NCBI RefSeq assembly: GCF_001403635.1
Contig: NZ_LN879468.1
Coordinates: 186,001-250,000 of the forward strand
Source of the DNA: Clostridium massiliamazoniense
GTDB taxonomy: Bacteria > Bacillota > Clostridia > Clostridiales > Clostridiaceae
Reading direction: 5' to 3'
DNA length: 64,000 nucleotides
Position numbers and translations under genes: made by a program. Position 1 is the stretch's first letter; every line of letters begins with the position of its first letter. Positions 36,776 through 46,091 of this stretch are shown here, piece after piece. The notes under the pieces were generated by a model. That model had not been told where the DNA came from, did not search any database, and saw only the letters and a program-made list of their open reading frames with translations.

Positions 36776-37219
36776 ATGAGTAATTATCCAAATTACAGAG
36801 TATCTGTGGAAATAGTATTAATACATAATAATAAGGTTTTGTTAACTAAAAGATCATCTAAAGCTAAAGTTGCACCAAATGTATGGAATGTACCTGCTGG
36901 AAAGGTAAAGTATTTAGAAACACCAATAGAAGCATTATATAGAGAAAGTAAGGAAGAAATAAATTTAAATGTAAGATTTATAAAGGAGTTAGGGGTTAGA
37001 GCCTTTAAGTCTGATAATGAAGAGGAAGTAATTTATAGACTAGTTTATACTTACTTAGTAGATGTTGAAGATAAGGAATTATTAAATTTAAAATTAAATG
37101 ATGAACATACAGAATATAGATGGGTTAGTGGGGATGATATAAAGAACAAGATGTTTGATACTTTAGATGCTTCATTAAAAAATATCATATTATTTTCTTT
37201 AAATAAGAGCAGTTACTAA
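36776..37219 (+). CDS. NUDIX hydrolase
   Basis: 147 residues from ATG 36776 (ribosome site taggaga); a start six codons earlier is less likely. The NUDIX box is readable as GKVKYLETPIEALYRESKEE, matching Gx5Ex7REx2EE, with Asn where a Gly usually follows. The family hydrolyses nucleoside diphosphate derivatives; the N-terminal VEIVLIHNNKVLLTKRSSKA is MutT-like. Substrate unknown. It is a stand-alone gene. Confidence 0.9.
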   Translation: MSNYPNYRVSVEIVLIHNNKVLLTKRSSKAKVAPNVWNVPAGKVKYLETPIEALYRESKEEINLNVRFIKELGVRAFKSDNEEEVIYRLVYTYLVDVEDKELLNLKLNDEHTEYRWVSGDDIKNKMFDTLDASLKNIILFSLNKSSY

Positions 37220-37375
37220 TAAGAATAATAGGTATAATTACGTAGAAATAATAACAAAAATATCTATGAAGTACAGAGAGGTTCTAATTGTTTAAAAAGT
37301 TAATGTTAAAGTAACTGTAAATGAGGATTATGAGAATATAAATATGGAATATAGAGAAAATATATCTTACAGTTA

Positions 37376-37475
37376 AAGTGGACAAGTATTATTTGTCCAC
37401 TTTATTAAGGTTCTATATAGATTTGTGTAAAAACAATTCTATATAGAGTTTTTTGTATGATTAAATGATTAATTG
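37376..37475. repeat. Terminator hairpin plus IS-end remnant
   Basis: aaagtggacaa/ttgtccacttt (37376-37404) forms a perfect hairpin between the convergent NUDIX and VOC genes. Next to it, about 37412-37475 matches the left end of the IS256-type element at 54823 (tctatatagatttgtgtaaa and flanking) and, in reverse, 18865-18925. No transposase remains. Confidence 0.65.
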
Positions 37476-37481
37476 AAATTT

Positions 37482-37934
37482 TTATTTTAATCTATCATCA
37501 AAGCATAATTGAATTTGAATTCCAAATGGGTCTTCAACAATTCCATATGCTTTGCTAAATAGATTGCTGCCTAATGGTACAATTACTTTAGTTCTTTCAT
37601 CTGTAATTAAGCTAGCATAAAATTGTTGTATTTCCTCTAAATCATTACTTTGAATACATAGAGAAGTATTGTTACCAACTTTATATTCTTCACTAGTATC
37701 CATTGTATTTTCAGCTATCATAATTTTAGTTTTACCAAGTTGTAAAACAGAGTGAGCAATATGATTTTTATTTTCATCAGTTAATTTTATTGACTTTTCA
37801 CCCATCTTTACTAGATCTGCATATGTTACAGCCATTAATTGTTTAGCGTTAAAGTGTTTTTTATAAAAATTTATAGCATCTTGTGCTTTTCCATTCATTG
37901 AAAGAAAAATAGCAATTTCTAATGTTGTGCTCAT
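37482..37934 (-). CDS. VOC-family (PhnB/glyoxalase-like) protein
   Basis: 150 residues with the paired beta-alpha-beta-beta-beta fold of vicinal-oxygen-chelate proteins of the PhnB type: AIFLSMNGKAQDAINFYKKH at the start, VLQLGKTKIMIAENT in the middle and AYGIVEDPFGIQIQL at the end. These are often annotated as 3-demethylubiquinone methyltransferase-like, but the function is generally unknown. Divergent from a WYL regulator with about 130 bases between, so it may be that regulator's target. The start follows aaggaga on the minus strand. Confidence 0.88.
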   Translation of the reverse strand: MSTTLEIAIFLSMNGKAQDAINFYKKHFNAKQLMAVTYADLVKMGEKSIKLTDENKNHIAHSVLQLGKTKIMIAENTMDTSEEYKVGNNTSLCIQSNDLEEIQQFYASLITDERTKVIVPLGSNLFSKAYGIVEDPFGIQIQLCFDDRLK

Positions 37935-38062
37935 AATATTAATCTCCTTTTGTGTAATAAATCATTTATCAATTATTATAGTATCGATATAAATAGAGTA
38001 TAATATATAAAGGTATCAAAATATGAAACCTTTATTTAAAAAAGTTCTACAAAGGAGTAAAT

Positions 38063-39001
38063 ATGAAAAAATCAGAAAGATTAAACCATATGATAATGTA
38101 TTTAAATGATGTAGATTATTTTAATTTAAGTGATTTAATGAACAAATATAATATTTCAAGAAGTACAGCTTTGCGTGATATTAGTTCATTAGAAGAATTG
38201 GGAATGCCTATTTATGCGGAGCAAGGTAGATATGGCAGATATATTATATTGAAAAATAGATTGTTATCACCTATTATATTTACATTCGATGAAGTGTATG
38301 CTCTATATTTTACAATGCTCACATTAAAATCCTATGAATCTACACCTTTTCATTTAAGTATAGACAAGCTGAGTGAAAAATTTGAAAATTGTTTATCAGA
38401 AAAACAAATAAAAGAAATTAATAAAATGAAAAAGGTCTTACAATTTGAAGCATCTAAACATAATAATGTTAGTCAATTTTTAGATAAGATTTTAGAAAGT
38501 ATTATTAATGAAGTTAGTTGCAAGATTCAGTATTTGAAAAATAACAAACCAGTAAGTTATCATATTCAGTTTTTTAAAATTTCCTCTAGATTTGGACAGT
38601 GGTATGCTAATGGAATAGAGCTTAATAGTAATAAATATAAAGTTTTTAGATGTGATAAAATAACATCATTAGAATTTAGTAATGACAATTTAGAAATTCC
38701 AATTGAAAGATTAATAAACTCTTCTTTAGAGTTCTACCAATCTGATGAAAGTATTGAGTTTGAAGTAGAGATTTCAGATAGTGCAAAAGATATTTTTTAT
38801 AAAGAACAGTATCCTTCAATGAAATTGGAAGTAGGAGAAAAGACAATTATAAAGGGATTTTTTAATAGAGGTGAAGAAGAGTTTATATCTGATTATATTC
38901 TTAGATATGGTACATCTGTTAAATCAGTAAAACCATATTGGTTAAAATGTATTGTTTATGAAAAAATAAAAAAGATACTAAATCATTATGAAGAAATTTA
39001 A
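38063..39001 (+). CDS. WYL-domain transcriptional regulator (YafY/DeoR type)
   Basis: 312 residues: an N-terminal winged helix-turn-helix (about 1-60, YNISRSTALRDISSLEELG), then a helical part and a WYL-type domain (about 140-235, with SCKIQYLKNNKPVSYHIQFF and RFGQWYANGI). C-terminal WCX-like extension. Such regulators bind small ligands or nucleic acid through WYL. It is divergent from the VOC gene. The start follows aaaggag. Confidence 0.85.
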   Translation: MKKSERLNHMIMYLNDVDYFNLSDLMNKYNISRSTALRDISSLEELGMPIYAEQGRYGRYIILKNRLLSPIIFTFDEVYALYFTMLTLKSYESTPFHLSIDKLSEKFENCLSEKQIKEINKMKKVLQFEASKHNNVSQFLDKILESIINEVSCKIQYLKNNKPVSYHIQFFKISSRFGQWYANGIELNSNKYKVFRCDKITSLEFSNDNLEIPIERLINSSLEFYQSDESIEFEVEISDSAKDIFYKEQYPSMKLEVGEKTIIKGFFNRGEEEFISDYILRYGTSVKSVKPYWLKCIVYEKIKKILNHYEEI

Positions 39002-39092
39002 ATCTTATCTAAAATAAAGTATTAAAAATTTTATACTAGTGAAGGAGTCGATGATTTCAGTATTGTAGCTAAATGCAAAAGAATATTTAAGG

Positions 39093-39150
39093 AATACCTA
39101 TAGAATAAACACTTAAAAAGGTGTTTGAGTCTATAGGTATTTTTATTTTC
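39093..39150. terminator. Bidirectional terminator between convergent regulators
   Basis: aatacctatag (39093-39103) pairs with the right arm at 39130-39141, and an inner hairpin aaacactt/aggtgttt stacks on it; T-rich on both strands. Serves the WYL and AraC genes. Confidence 0.85.
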
Positions 39151-39177
39151 TTAATAAATATTGGATTAAGTAAAAGT

Positions 39178-39882
39178 CTAACTAATATTTTTTTTATATT
39201 CAGAGGGGGTTTGTCCTGTTATTTTCTTAAATGTTGTGCTGTAATATCCTTGATTACTAAAACCTACATTTAAAGCAACATCCAATAGAGATATGGATGG
39301 ATTTTTTAAGTATATTTTACTTTTTTCAATTCTCCATAAGGTTAGAAATTGGACAAAGGTATAGCCTGTTTCTTTTTTAAAGAGATTACAAAAATAATAT
39401 TTATTTATATTTAACTCTTCACAAATTTTATCAATTGAAATACTTTCAGAATACCTGCTGTGTATATATTGTATGGTTCTATTAACAAAAGGATTGGTAG
39501 TATTCATAGAAACATCTTCTAGTATATTAGAAAGTAAAGAATTTATATATTTAAAATTATTAGAATTAAGTACAGCTATATTGTGATAGTTACATAAATT
39601 AGATGTACAAAATGGTCCTATTAAAAAGAATAATGGTTTATTTATATTAAATGTAAAGGGAATAAATAAAAAGGAAATATTATCAGGGTATTCAAAAGTA
39701 AGTTTTGAATCTGTAGAGTATTTAGATTTTAAATCCTTAATAACATTAAGGTTATTTGTAATTTCTTTGGTTACCTCATCATGACCACATGAATTTAAAA
39801 TATCAAAATTACTATTGAATAAGGAAATAGGTAATCTAGTACAATTGTTGAAATTTTCTAAGACTGAACGTAAGTAAAACAT
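39178..39882 (-). CDS. AraC-family regulator next to the nitrogenase-like operon
   Basis: 234 residues. The C-terminal AraC DNA-binding domain has two helix-turn-helix motifs (about 130-230: ISIDKICEELNINKYYFCNLF and SLLDVALNVGFSNQGYYSTTF, ending with the family GQTPSEYKK). The N-terminal 120 residues resemble a sensory domain (FLFIPFTFNINKPLFFLIGP) with Cys residues such as NSCGH and CTSNLCNYH, which could hold a metal or cofactor. It is divergent from the NifH-like operon across a 216-base gap and is its most likely activator; that is inference. Confidence 0.83.
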   Translation of the reverse strand: MFYLRSVLENFNNCTRLPISLFNSNFDILNSCGHDEVTKEITNNLNVIKDLKSKYSTDSKLTFEYPDNISFLFIPFTFNINKPLFFLIGPFCTSNLCNYHNIAVLNSNNFKYINSLLSNILEDVSMNTTNPFVNRTIQYIHSRYSESISIDKICEELNINKYYFCNLFKKETGYTFVQFLTLWRIEKSKIYLKNPSISLLDVALNVGFSNQGYYSTTFKKITGQTPSEYKKNIS

Positions 39883-39979
39883 ATAATTTAAATCTCCTTT
39901 AAAAACTCAATATTTTAAAAATTAAAGTAAATATATGAAAAACTTGTAAGTAAATCATATGATAATATATAAATGGTAA

Positions 39980-39994
39980 TGAAAATCAATATCA
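39980..39994 (+). promoter_or_regulatory. Fur-like box before the nitrogenase-like operon
   Basis: TGAAAATCAATATCA matches the 7-1-7 Fur consensus TGATAATnATTATCA at 12 of 14 positions, and differs from the box before eno at a single (central) base. It lies about 105 bases before the NifH-like start, in the divergent region with AraC. Confidence 0.6.
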
Positions 39995-40098
39995 ATTAAT
40001 CTGATTTTATATATATTATGTATTAATGATATTAAATTGTCAATTATACGTAATAAGAATTTAAAAGTAAATAATTTATACACAAAGGGGAATTTATT

Positions 40099-40842
40099 TT
40101 GAAGAAAATAGCTATTTATGGAAAAGGTGGAATAGGAAAATCAACTACAGTATCAAATGTATCAGCGGCTTTATCATGCTTAGGATATAAGGTTATGCAA
40201 ATTGGATGTGATCCAAAAGCAGATTCAACTAAGAATCTAATGAAGGGAGAATTTATTCCTACAGTATTAGATGCAATGAAAAATAAAGGTGACGAATTAG
40301 AACTTAAAGATATAGTTTTTGAGGGATTTAATGGAGTTTTATGCGTTGAAGCTGGTGGTCCAACTCCAGGAGTAGGATGTGCAGGAAGAGGAATAATCGC
40401 AGCTTTTGAGCAATTAGAAGAATTAGAGGCTTTTGAAACTTATAAGCCAGATATAGTGATTTATGATGTATTAGGTGATGTGGTATGTGGTGGTTTTTCA
40501 ATGCCTATAAGGAATGGGTATGCAGAGGAAGTTTTTGTGGTTACATCAGGTGAAATGATGTCTATGTATGCAGCCAGCAATATTTCTACAGCTGTAAAGC
40601 AATTTAAAAATAAAGGATATGCATCCTTAAGGGGATTAATTTTAAATGCTAAGAATGTAGAAAATGAAGTTGAACTTGTAAGTAAGCTCTGTGATGAAAT
40701 TGATAGTAATATTATTCATTACGTACCAAGAAACCCAGCAATACAAGTATCTGAAAATAATGGTAAAACAGTTATTGAACATGATAGAGAATGTGAAATG
40801 GCATCAATATATTTTGACCTTGCTAAAAAAATTATAGGTTAA
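40099..40842 (+). CDS. NifH-like nitrogenase-superfamily iron protein
   Basis: ATP-dependent reductase subunit, 247 residues, shorter than true NifH (about 275-295). P-loop GKGGIGKST (8-16), Switch I DPKADST (38-44), cluster ligands Cys94 (GVGCAGRG) and Cys130 (LGDVVCGGF), all in register with NifH/BchL/CfbC. The start is TTG 40099 after aaagggg. First gene of an eight-gene operon whose NifD/K-like partners follow five genes later. There are no nif accessory genes (nifB, E, N), so nitrogen fixation is very unlikely; reduction of another substrate, possibly a tetrapyrrole, fits the transporter context. Confidence 0.88.
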   Translation: MKKIAIYGKGGIGKSTTVSNVSAALSCLGYKVMQIGCDPKADSTKNLMKGEFIPTVLDAMKNKGDELELKDIVFEGFNGVLCVEAGGPTPGVGCAGRGIIAAFEQLEELEAFETYKPDIVIYDVLGDVVCGGFSMPIRNGYAEEVFVVTSGEMMSMYAASNISTAVKQFKNKGYASLRGLILNAKNVENEVELVSKLCDEIDSNIIHYVPRNPAIQVSENNGKTVIEHDRECEMASIYFDLAKKIIG

Positions 40843-40934
40843 TAAGTTAAAAAATAATAAGTGTAAGCCACAAATTAAAGAGTAAAAAGTTATATAAAAA
40901 ATATTATATGAAAATTTAAGGGGTAAAAATTATT

Positions 40935-41813
40935 ATGATGAAAAAAATTATAACAGCAATATTAATTGGAACTACTATGTTAGGTGTGTCCTGTGGTACA
41001 GCTACTAAAGAAACGGTAAAAGAAAAGGAAAAGAGAGTAGTTTCAGCTACTGTATCAGCAACTCAAGTTATGGATAAGTTAGAAGTAGATTTAGTTGGAG
41101 TTCCAAACACAAGTAAAACATTGCCTGAAAGATATGCAGGAGCTACAGCGGTTGGACAAGCTTTTGCACCAAATTTTGAAACTATAGCTTCATTAAATCC
41201 AGATTTATTAGTATTTGATAGTAATTTTAAAGATAAAGTAGAAGAACAAGTAAAGCAATTTGGAATGAATGCTTTTTACTTTAATACAACAAACTTTACA
41301 AGTTTTAAAGAAAGTATCACTAAATTAGGTGAAGAAGTTGGAGAAAAAAGTAAGGTTGAGAACTTAGTTAAGGAACTTGATAACTCAGTTAATGAAGTGT
41401 TAGAAAAGAGTAAAAAAAGTGATGTTAAACCTAAAGTTGCAGTTATTTTTGGAACATCAGAAAGTTATATGTTAGCTACAGATAAATCTTATGTTGGTGA
41501 TTTATTAAATACAATTGGAGTAGATAATGTTACTGACAGCATAGATACTGTTGATTCAGCTTATTTAAACTTTAGTATGGAACAAGTAGTAGAAATGAAT
41601 CCAGATTATATTTTAAGGTTATCTCATGGAAATATTGAAGAAAGTATAAAAGCTTTCAACGAAGAATTCGCAAATAATCCAGCTTGGAAGGCATTAGATG
41701 CAACAAAGGAAGGAAAGGTACATGACCTAAATCCAGAATTATTTGCAGTAACAGCAAATCTTTCAGTAACTGAGGCTATTAAAGAGCTTGGAAATATAAT
41801 ATACGGTGAGTAA
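40935..41813 (+). CDS. IsdE-like iron-complex/haem-binding lipoprotein
   Basis: 292 residues; signal peptide with lipobox LGVSC (Cys20), then the class III helical-backbone binding-protein fold. It resembles the haem-binding protein IsdE in DKLEVDLVGVPNTSKTLP and in the LRLSHG segment that would carry the axial His (His231). The Met ligand region PMSPD of IsdE is AFAPN here (about 76-80), so the second ligand differs. Part of the nitrogenase-like operon with permease and ATPase directly after. Cargo is probably haem or another tetrapyrrole, possibly a siderophore complex. Confidence 0.8.
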   Translation: MMKKIITAILIGTTMLGVSCGTATKETVKEKEKRVVSATVSATQVMDKLEVDLVGVPNTSKTLPERYAGATAVGQAFAPNFETIASLNPDLLVFDSNFKDKVEEQVKQFGMNAFYFNTTNFTSFKESITKLGEEVGEKSKVENLVKELDNSVNEVLEKSKKSDVKPKVAVIFGTSESYMLATDKSYVGDLLNTIGVDNVTDSIDTVDSAYLNFSMEQVVEMNPDYILRLSHGNIEESIKAFNEEFANNPAWKALDATKEGKVHDLNPELFAVTANLSVTEAIKELGNIIYGE

Positions 41814-41814
41814 T

Positions 41815-42798
41815 ATGAAAAATAAATCAAAAGTTTTACTAATTGGATTAAGTGTTGTAGTATTAGCTACCTTAATTATTGTTTTATCAGCAGTAGGAAG
41901 TGTTAAGTTAGGTATTGGAGATATATTTTCAACCTTAATAAAAGGTGACAATAAGATGGTATCTACAATAGTTTTCCAAATGAGACTTCCAAGAAATATA
42001 TTGGCAGTTTTAGTTGGAGCTAATTTAGCTATATCAGGATGTTTACTTCAATCTGTAATGAAAAATCCCCTAGCAGACCCTGGAATAACAGGGGTATCAT
42101 CAGGAGCAAGTCTTTTTGCAATAATAGTGCTTCTTTTATTACCACAATATACAGGAATGCTTCCTTTAATAGCTTTTGTTGGTGGAGCAATAGCATGTGT
42201 TCTTGTATATACAATGGCTTGGAAAAATGGACTGAAGGTAATTAGAGTTGTTCTTGCAGGGGTAGCTGTTAATGCTATTATTGGTGGATTTATATCCTTA
42301 CTAACAACCTTATATAGTGATAGAATCCAAAGTGCTTTGCTTTGGTTAAATGGTAGCTTAGCATCTAAAACATGGGCAGATGTTAGACTTGTAGCTATAT
42401 ATTCTCTTATAGGATTAGCATTATCACTATTTTGTATTAGAGGTGCAAATGTTTTGAATTTAAGTGATGAAGCAGCAACTAATCTTGGATTTAATGTCAA
42501 TAAAACAAGATTAGGATTATCAGCAGTTGCAGTTTTTTTAGCAGCAACTTCAACAGCCATAGTTGGAATTATAAGTTTTGTTGGGCTTATAGTTCCACAT
42601 ATAAGCAGAATGATTATTGGATCAGATCACAAGTATTCAATTCCATTTTCTATGGTACTTGGAGGAATAGTGTTGCTAGTAGCTGATACAGTAGCAAGAA
42701 CATTATTTGGAGCAATAGAATTACCAGTAGGTGTAGTTATGTCAATAGTTGGAGGACCATTCTTCCTATATTTACTTAGAAAGAGAGGTGGAGAGTAG
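41815..42798 (+). CDS. FecCD-family ABC permease
   Basis: 327 residues, about ten membrane helices, FecCD/BtuC type. Recognisable are RLPRNILAVLVGANLAISG, NPLADPGITGVSSGAS and GLIVPHISRMIIGSDHKY, the coupling region for the ATPase. ATG 41815 is four bases after ggtgag, and the upstream gene stops one base before it; the stop of this gene abuts the ATPase start. Imports iron complexes, haem or cobamides in known members. Confidence 0.92.
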   Translation: MKNKSKVLLIGLSVVVLATLIIVLSAVGSVKLGIGDIFSTLIKGDNKMVSTIVFQMRLPRNILAVLVGANLAISGCLLQSVMKNPLADPGITGVSSGASLFAIIVLLLLPQYTGMLPLIAFVGGAIACVLVYTMAWKNGLKVIRVVLAGVAVNAIIGGFISLLTTLYSDRIQSALLWLNGSLASKTWADVRLVAIYSLIGLALSLFCIRGANVLNLSDEAATNLGFNVNKTRLGLSAVAVFLAATSTAIVGIISFVGLIVPHISRMIIGSDHKYSIPFSMVLGGIVLLVADTVARTLFGAIELPVGVVMSIVGGPFFLYLLRKRGGE

Positions 42799-43611
42799 AT
42801 GATAGAAGCAAAAAATATTAAGGTAGGCTATGAAAATAGAACCATAATAGAAGATTTATCATTAAAAATAAATGAAGGTGAAATTGTTTCAATAATAGGT
42901 CCTAATGGATCTGGAAAGTCAACTCTTTTAAAATCATTATCTAAGCTATTAAAGAGAGAATCTGGAGAGGTTTTACTATATGAAAAATTTTTAGATTCAA
43001 TGAAGAATAATGAAGTATCAAAGGTATTATCCATGGTATACCAACAAAACACTTCGCCAAGTGATATAACAGTAAGAGACCTTGTTTATTATGGAAGAAT
43101 ACCACATAAAAAATGGTTTGAATCAAGAAATAAAGAGGATGAAGACATAGTTAATTGGAGCATGGAACAAACAGGAGTATTGCATTATGCAGATAGACAA
43201 GTGTTGCAGTTATCAGGAGGAGAGAGACAAAGGGTGTGGCTTGCTATGGCACTTGCTCAAAAACCAAAGATACTATTTTTAGATGAGCCAACTACTTACT
43301 TAGATATGTGTCATCAATTAGAGCTTATGGAACTTGTTCAAGAAATTAATAAGAAGTTTAATATGACTATTGTTATGGTATTACATGATTTAAATCAGGC
43401 AGCTAGATATAGTAATAGAGTTGTGATTATGAAAAATGGAAAAATAGTTGCAGATGGCAAGCCAGAAGAGGTTATAGTTAAGGATATTATTCATTCTGTA
43501 TATAATGTGAAATGTTGTATAACTAATGAGCCAATGTGCAATAGACCACAAATTTATCCATTAGAAGTTTCTTATAAGCATAGAGAGAGGTGCGATAGTT
43601 GTGAATTATAA
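42799..43611 (+). CDS. Iron-complex/haem ABC transporter ATPase (FepC/BtuD type)
   Basis: 270 residues. Walker A GPNGSGKS, Q-loop YQQNT, signature LSGGERQRVWLAMAL, Walker B ILFLDEPTTYLD, H-loop VLHDL. The last 35 residues carry an unusual Cys-rich tail (KCC, MCN, CDSC), not part of the standard domain. It is translationally coupled on both sides: it starts directly after the permease stop and overlaps the NifD-like start by 11 bases. Confidence 0.92.
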   Translation: MIEAKNIKVGYENRTIIEDLSLKINEGEIVSIIGPNGSGKSTLLKSLSKLLKRESGEVLLYEKFLDSMKNNEVSKVLSMVYQQNTSPSDITVRDLVYYGRIPHKKWFESRNKEDEDIVNWSMEQTGVLHYADRQVLQLSGGERQRVWLAMALAQKPKILFLDEPTTYLDMCHQLELMELVQEINKKFNMTIVMVLHDLNQAARYSNRVVIMKNGKIVADGKPEEVIVKDIIHSVYNVKCCITNEPMCNRPQIYPLEVSYKHRERCDSCEL

Positions 43612-44857
43612 TTTAGATATTTTAAATAGATTAAGTGAAATTGAAGTAGATAAAGATATAAAGGGATTAAGCCATGCTATATTTCCAGGAACACATTGTC
43701 CATTATTTGGGGTAGCTCTTACAGCTTCTTATATTGAAGATGTAGCTATGTTAGTGGTTGGAACAAGTGAATGTACTTACTATACTAAAGTATTTTCAAA
43801 TGGTAGACAACATGGAAAAGATGAAGTTTATTCATTAGTTCTTAAAGAAAAAGATGTTGTTTTTGGAGCTGAGAAAAAAGTTAAGGAAGCTTTAGAATAT
43901 ATTAAAGAAGTATCTAATCCAGCTGGTATTATCATAGTAACTACTTGTGTTCCTGAACTTATAGGAGAAGATTATGAAGGAATTATAGATGAAGCTGAGG
44001 AAGGTCTTAATATACCAGTATTTGTGGTTAGAACTGAGCATTATAAATGTAATAGTCATATTCCAGGTATGGTTAGAACATTAGAAACTTTGGTTAAAGT
44101 TATGAAAAAACATGATCAATGTAATGGAGTAAATATTTTAGGTCATAGACAAGAGGGCATTGAAAATACTGAGCTTTATAGATTAATAAGTAAGCATGAC
44201 ATATCAATTAATACTATAATTCCATCAAAGTGTAAAATGAAGGAAATTCAATCAGCACCAAAGGCAAAGCTTAATATTGTTACTGATATGATAGCTTTAG
44301 ATTTAGCTAAGAAAATGGAGAAAAAGTTTAAGACTCCATATGTTTTCTTTGATAAACATATGAATAGAGAAGCCATATCATTAGCTTATAAAAAACTTTC
44401 AGAAATATTAGAAATAGATTTATCAAAGGATTTACAAAGCATTGAAGCTCAATATGATGAAATCTTTGAAAGAGCAAAGAATGTTTTATCAGGAAAGAGA
44501 TTTATTTATGGAAATACTCCAATGTTAGCCTTTGAAACAGTAGAATTCTTTGTGGAATTGGGATTAGAACCAGAGCTAATTCAAGTTCGTGAATTATATG
44601 ATGTAGATATAAAGTGGAAGAATAAAATTTTAGAGTTAGGATTTGATCCTTATGTTACAAGAATAGCTAATATTGCTCCTTTAAGAGAATTATATGATTC
44701 ACTAAATATACAAATTTATATAGGTCATGAGAGTCCTATGTTATTAAAATCTAAAGGTATTACACAAGTAACCTTAGATTCAAATGCACAAAAAATTGGA
44801 TATGAGTTACCTATTGGAGTTATGAAAAGTTTAATTGAAAAGGTTGAGGAGGAATAG
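43601..44857 (+). CDS. NifD-like nitrogenase-superfamily component 1 subunit
   Basis: 418 residues from GTG 43601, with agagagaggtg upstream. Nitrogenase component 1 fold. Three Cys in the positions of the P-cluster or [4Fe-4S] ligands are conserved: Cys33 (THCPLFG), Cys58 (GTSECTYY) and Cys116 (TTCVPELIGED). No FeMo-cofactor Cys/His pair could be identified, and the protein is shorter than true NifD. With the K-like subunit it would form the catalytic unit fed by the NifH-like protein. Belongs with the uncharacterised Nfl-type branches rather than nitrogenase, chlorophyll or F430 enzymes; the exact branch is uncertain. Confidence 0.83.
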   Translation: MNYNLDILNRLSEIEVDKDIKGLSHAIFPGTHCPLFGVALTASYIEDVAMLVVGTSECTYYTKVFSNGRQHGKDEVYSLVLKEKDVVFGAEKKVKEALEYIKEVSNPAGIIIVTTCVPELIGEDYEGIIDEAEEGLNIPVFVVRTEHYKCNSHIPGMVRTLETLVKVMKKHDQCNGVNILGHRQEGIENTELYRLISKHDISINTIIPSKCKMKEIQSAPKAKLNIVTDMIALDLAKKMEKKFKTPYVFFDKHMNREAISLAYKKLSEILEIDLSKDLQSIEAQYDEIFERAKNVLSGKRFIYGNTPMLAFETVEFFVELGLEPELIQVRELYDVDIKWKNKILELGFDPYVTRIANIAPLRELYDSLNIQIYIGHESPMLLKSKGITQVTLDSNAQKIGYELPIGVMKSLIEKVEEE

Positions 44858-44859
44858 TT

Positions 44860-46068
44860 ATGAGTATATCTAAATATTTTCCTGTGGCATCAGATAGAAT
44901 GGGAATAATATGGACATTAAGTTCTATAAAAGATCTTTGTATTATAGAGTTTGGACCAGCTGGAACTACTCACTATTCAGTGGAATCAATTGGACAAATT
45001 AATGGGGAAGATTTAGCAACTATATATTCTACAGGTATGGATGAAAGTGATATTACCTTTGGAACTTATGAAAGATTAGAGCAATCAATAAAAGAAGTTG
45101 ATATAAATAAAAAGCCTAAGTACATATTTGTAATGGCATCATCAGTTTCTTCAATTATTGGAGCAGATGTAAAGAGTGTTTGTAGAGAACTACAGGGAGA
45201 GGTTAATGCAAAATTAATCCCTATTACAACTGGTGGATTAAAATATGATTATAATGTTGGTGTTGAAGAAGCTTTAGAGTTAATTGTTAAAAATATTGTT
45301 AAGTCATGTGATAAAAAAGAAGATTCCTATAATATTATTGGAAGTAATATAGATGAATATAATTTCTTATCAGACTCAGAGGAAATAAAAAGAATGATGA
45401 AGAGTGTATTTAATAAGGATTTAAATACTACTTTCACATCATATACTTCAGTTGATGAATTAGAAGGGGCAGCAAGAGCTTCATTAAATATTGTTATTAG
45501 AAAAGAAGGTTTAAAAGCAGCTGAATATATGAAAAAAAAGTTTAATATACCTTATGTTTATAGAAAGCCTATTGGATTAACTCAAACTATGAAGTTTATT
45601 GATGAGATAAAAGAGCTTATGAATTATGAAGTAAATGAAGAGGTTCTTCATAAGGAAATAACTTTACTTAAAAAGTATTTATTTAGAATGAGATTTAAAT
45701 TAAGAAATTTAGATAATAAGAAAGTTGGTATTTTTGGAGATTATGATACTGTTCATTCAATGAAAAGTTTTATAGAAGAACTAGGGTTATGTGTAGATAG
45801 AGCTGAAATTCTTCATGGATGTAAAGTGGAGAGTGAGGATATTATTGTAGATTTAGGAGAACCAAGTAGATTTAAATATTTAAAGTCTAATGAATTATTA
45901 ATATTAATGGCTGATGGAGCTACATTGGATATGTTCCATAGAAGTAAGTTAGATATGCAAATAAGTAATCCAAATATAAATGCTTTAAATATATATCCCT
46001 ATACACCTTGTGTTGGATTTAGAGGATGTTTATTATTACTAGAAAGAATATTAGGAATTAGAAATTAA
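44860..46068 (+). CDS. NifK-like nitrogenase-superfamily subunit lacking cluster cysteines
   Basis: 402 residues, starting two bases after the NifD-like stop. Overall similar to component 1 proteins (IIEFGPAGTTHYS, KFNIPYVYRKPIGLTQT, PYTPCVGFRGCLLLLERIL). At the places where the D-like partner has cluster Cys, it has SDRMGII, GPAGTTHYS and ASSVSSIIGAD, so none of the three ligands is kept; only Cys27 is near one. A cluster bridging the two subunits, as in MoFe protein, is therefore unlikely unless Cys27 substitutes. Function inferred from the operon. Confidence 0.8.
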   Translation: MSISKYFPVASDRMGIIWTLSSIKDLCIIEFGPAGTTHYSVESIGQINGEDLATIYSTGMDESDITFGTYERLEQSIKEVDINKKPKYIFVMASSVSSIIGADVKSVCRELQGEVNAKLIPITTGGLKYDYNVGVEEALELIVKNIVKSCDKKEDSYNIIGSNIDEYNFLSDSEEIKRMMKSVFNKDLNTTFTSYTSVDELEGAARASLNIVIRKEGLKAAEYMKKKFNIPYVYRKPIGLTQTMKFIDEIKELMNYEVNEEVLHKEITLLKKYLFRMRFKLRNLDNKKVGIFGDYDTVHSMKSFIEELGLCVDRAEILHGCKVESEDIIVDLGEPSRFKYLKSNELLILMADGATLDMFHRSKLDMQISNPNINALNIYPYTPCVGFRGCLLLLERILGIRN

Positions 46069-46091
46069 AGAAGAGAAGTGAGGAAAAGATT

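Noticed and set aside
40099-46068. True nitrogenase (nitrogen fixation)
   Set aside because: Subunits are short, the K-like protein lacks cluster cysteines, and no nifB/E/N or cofactor maturation genes are present.
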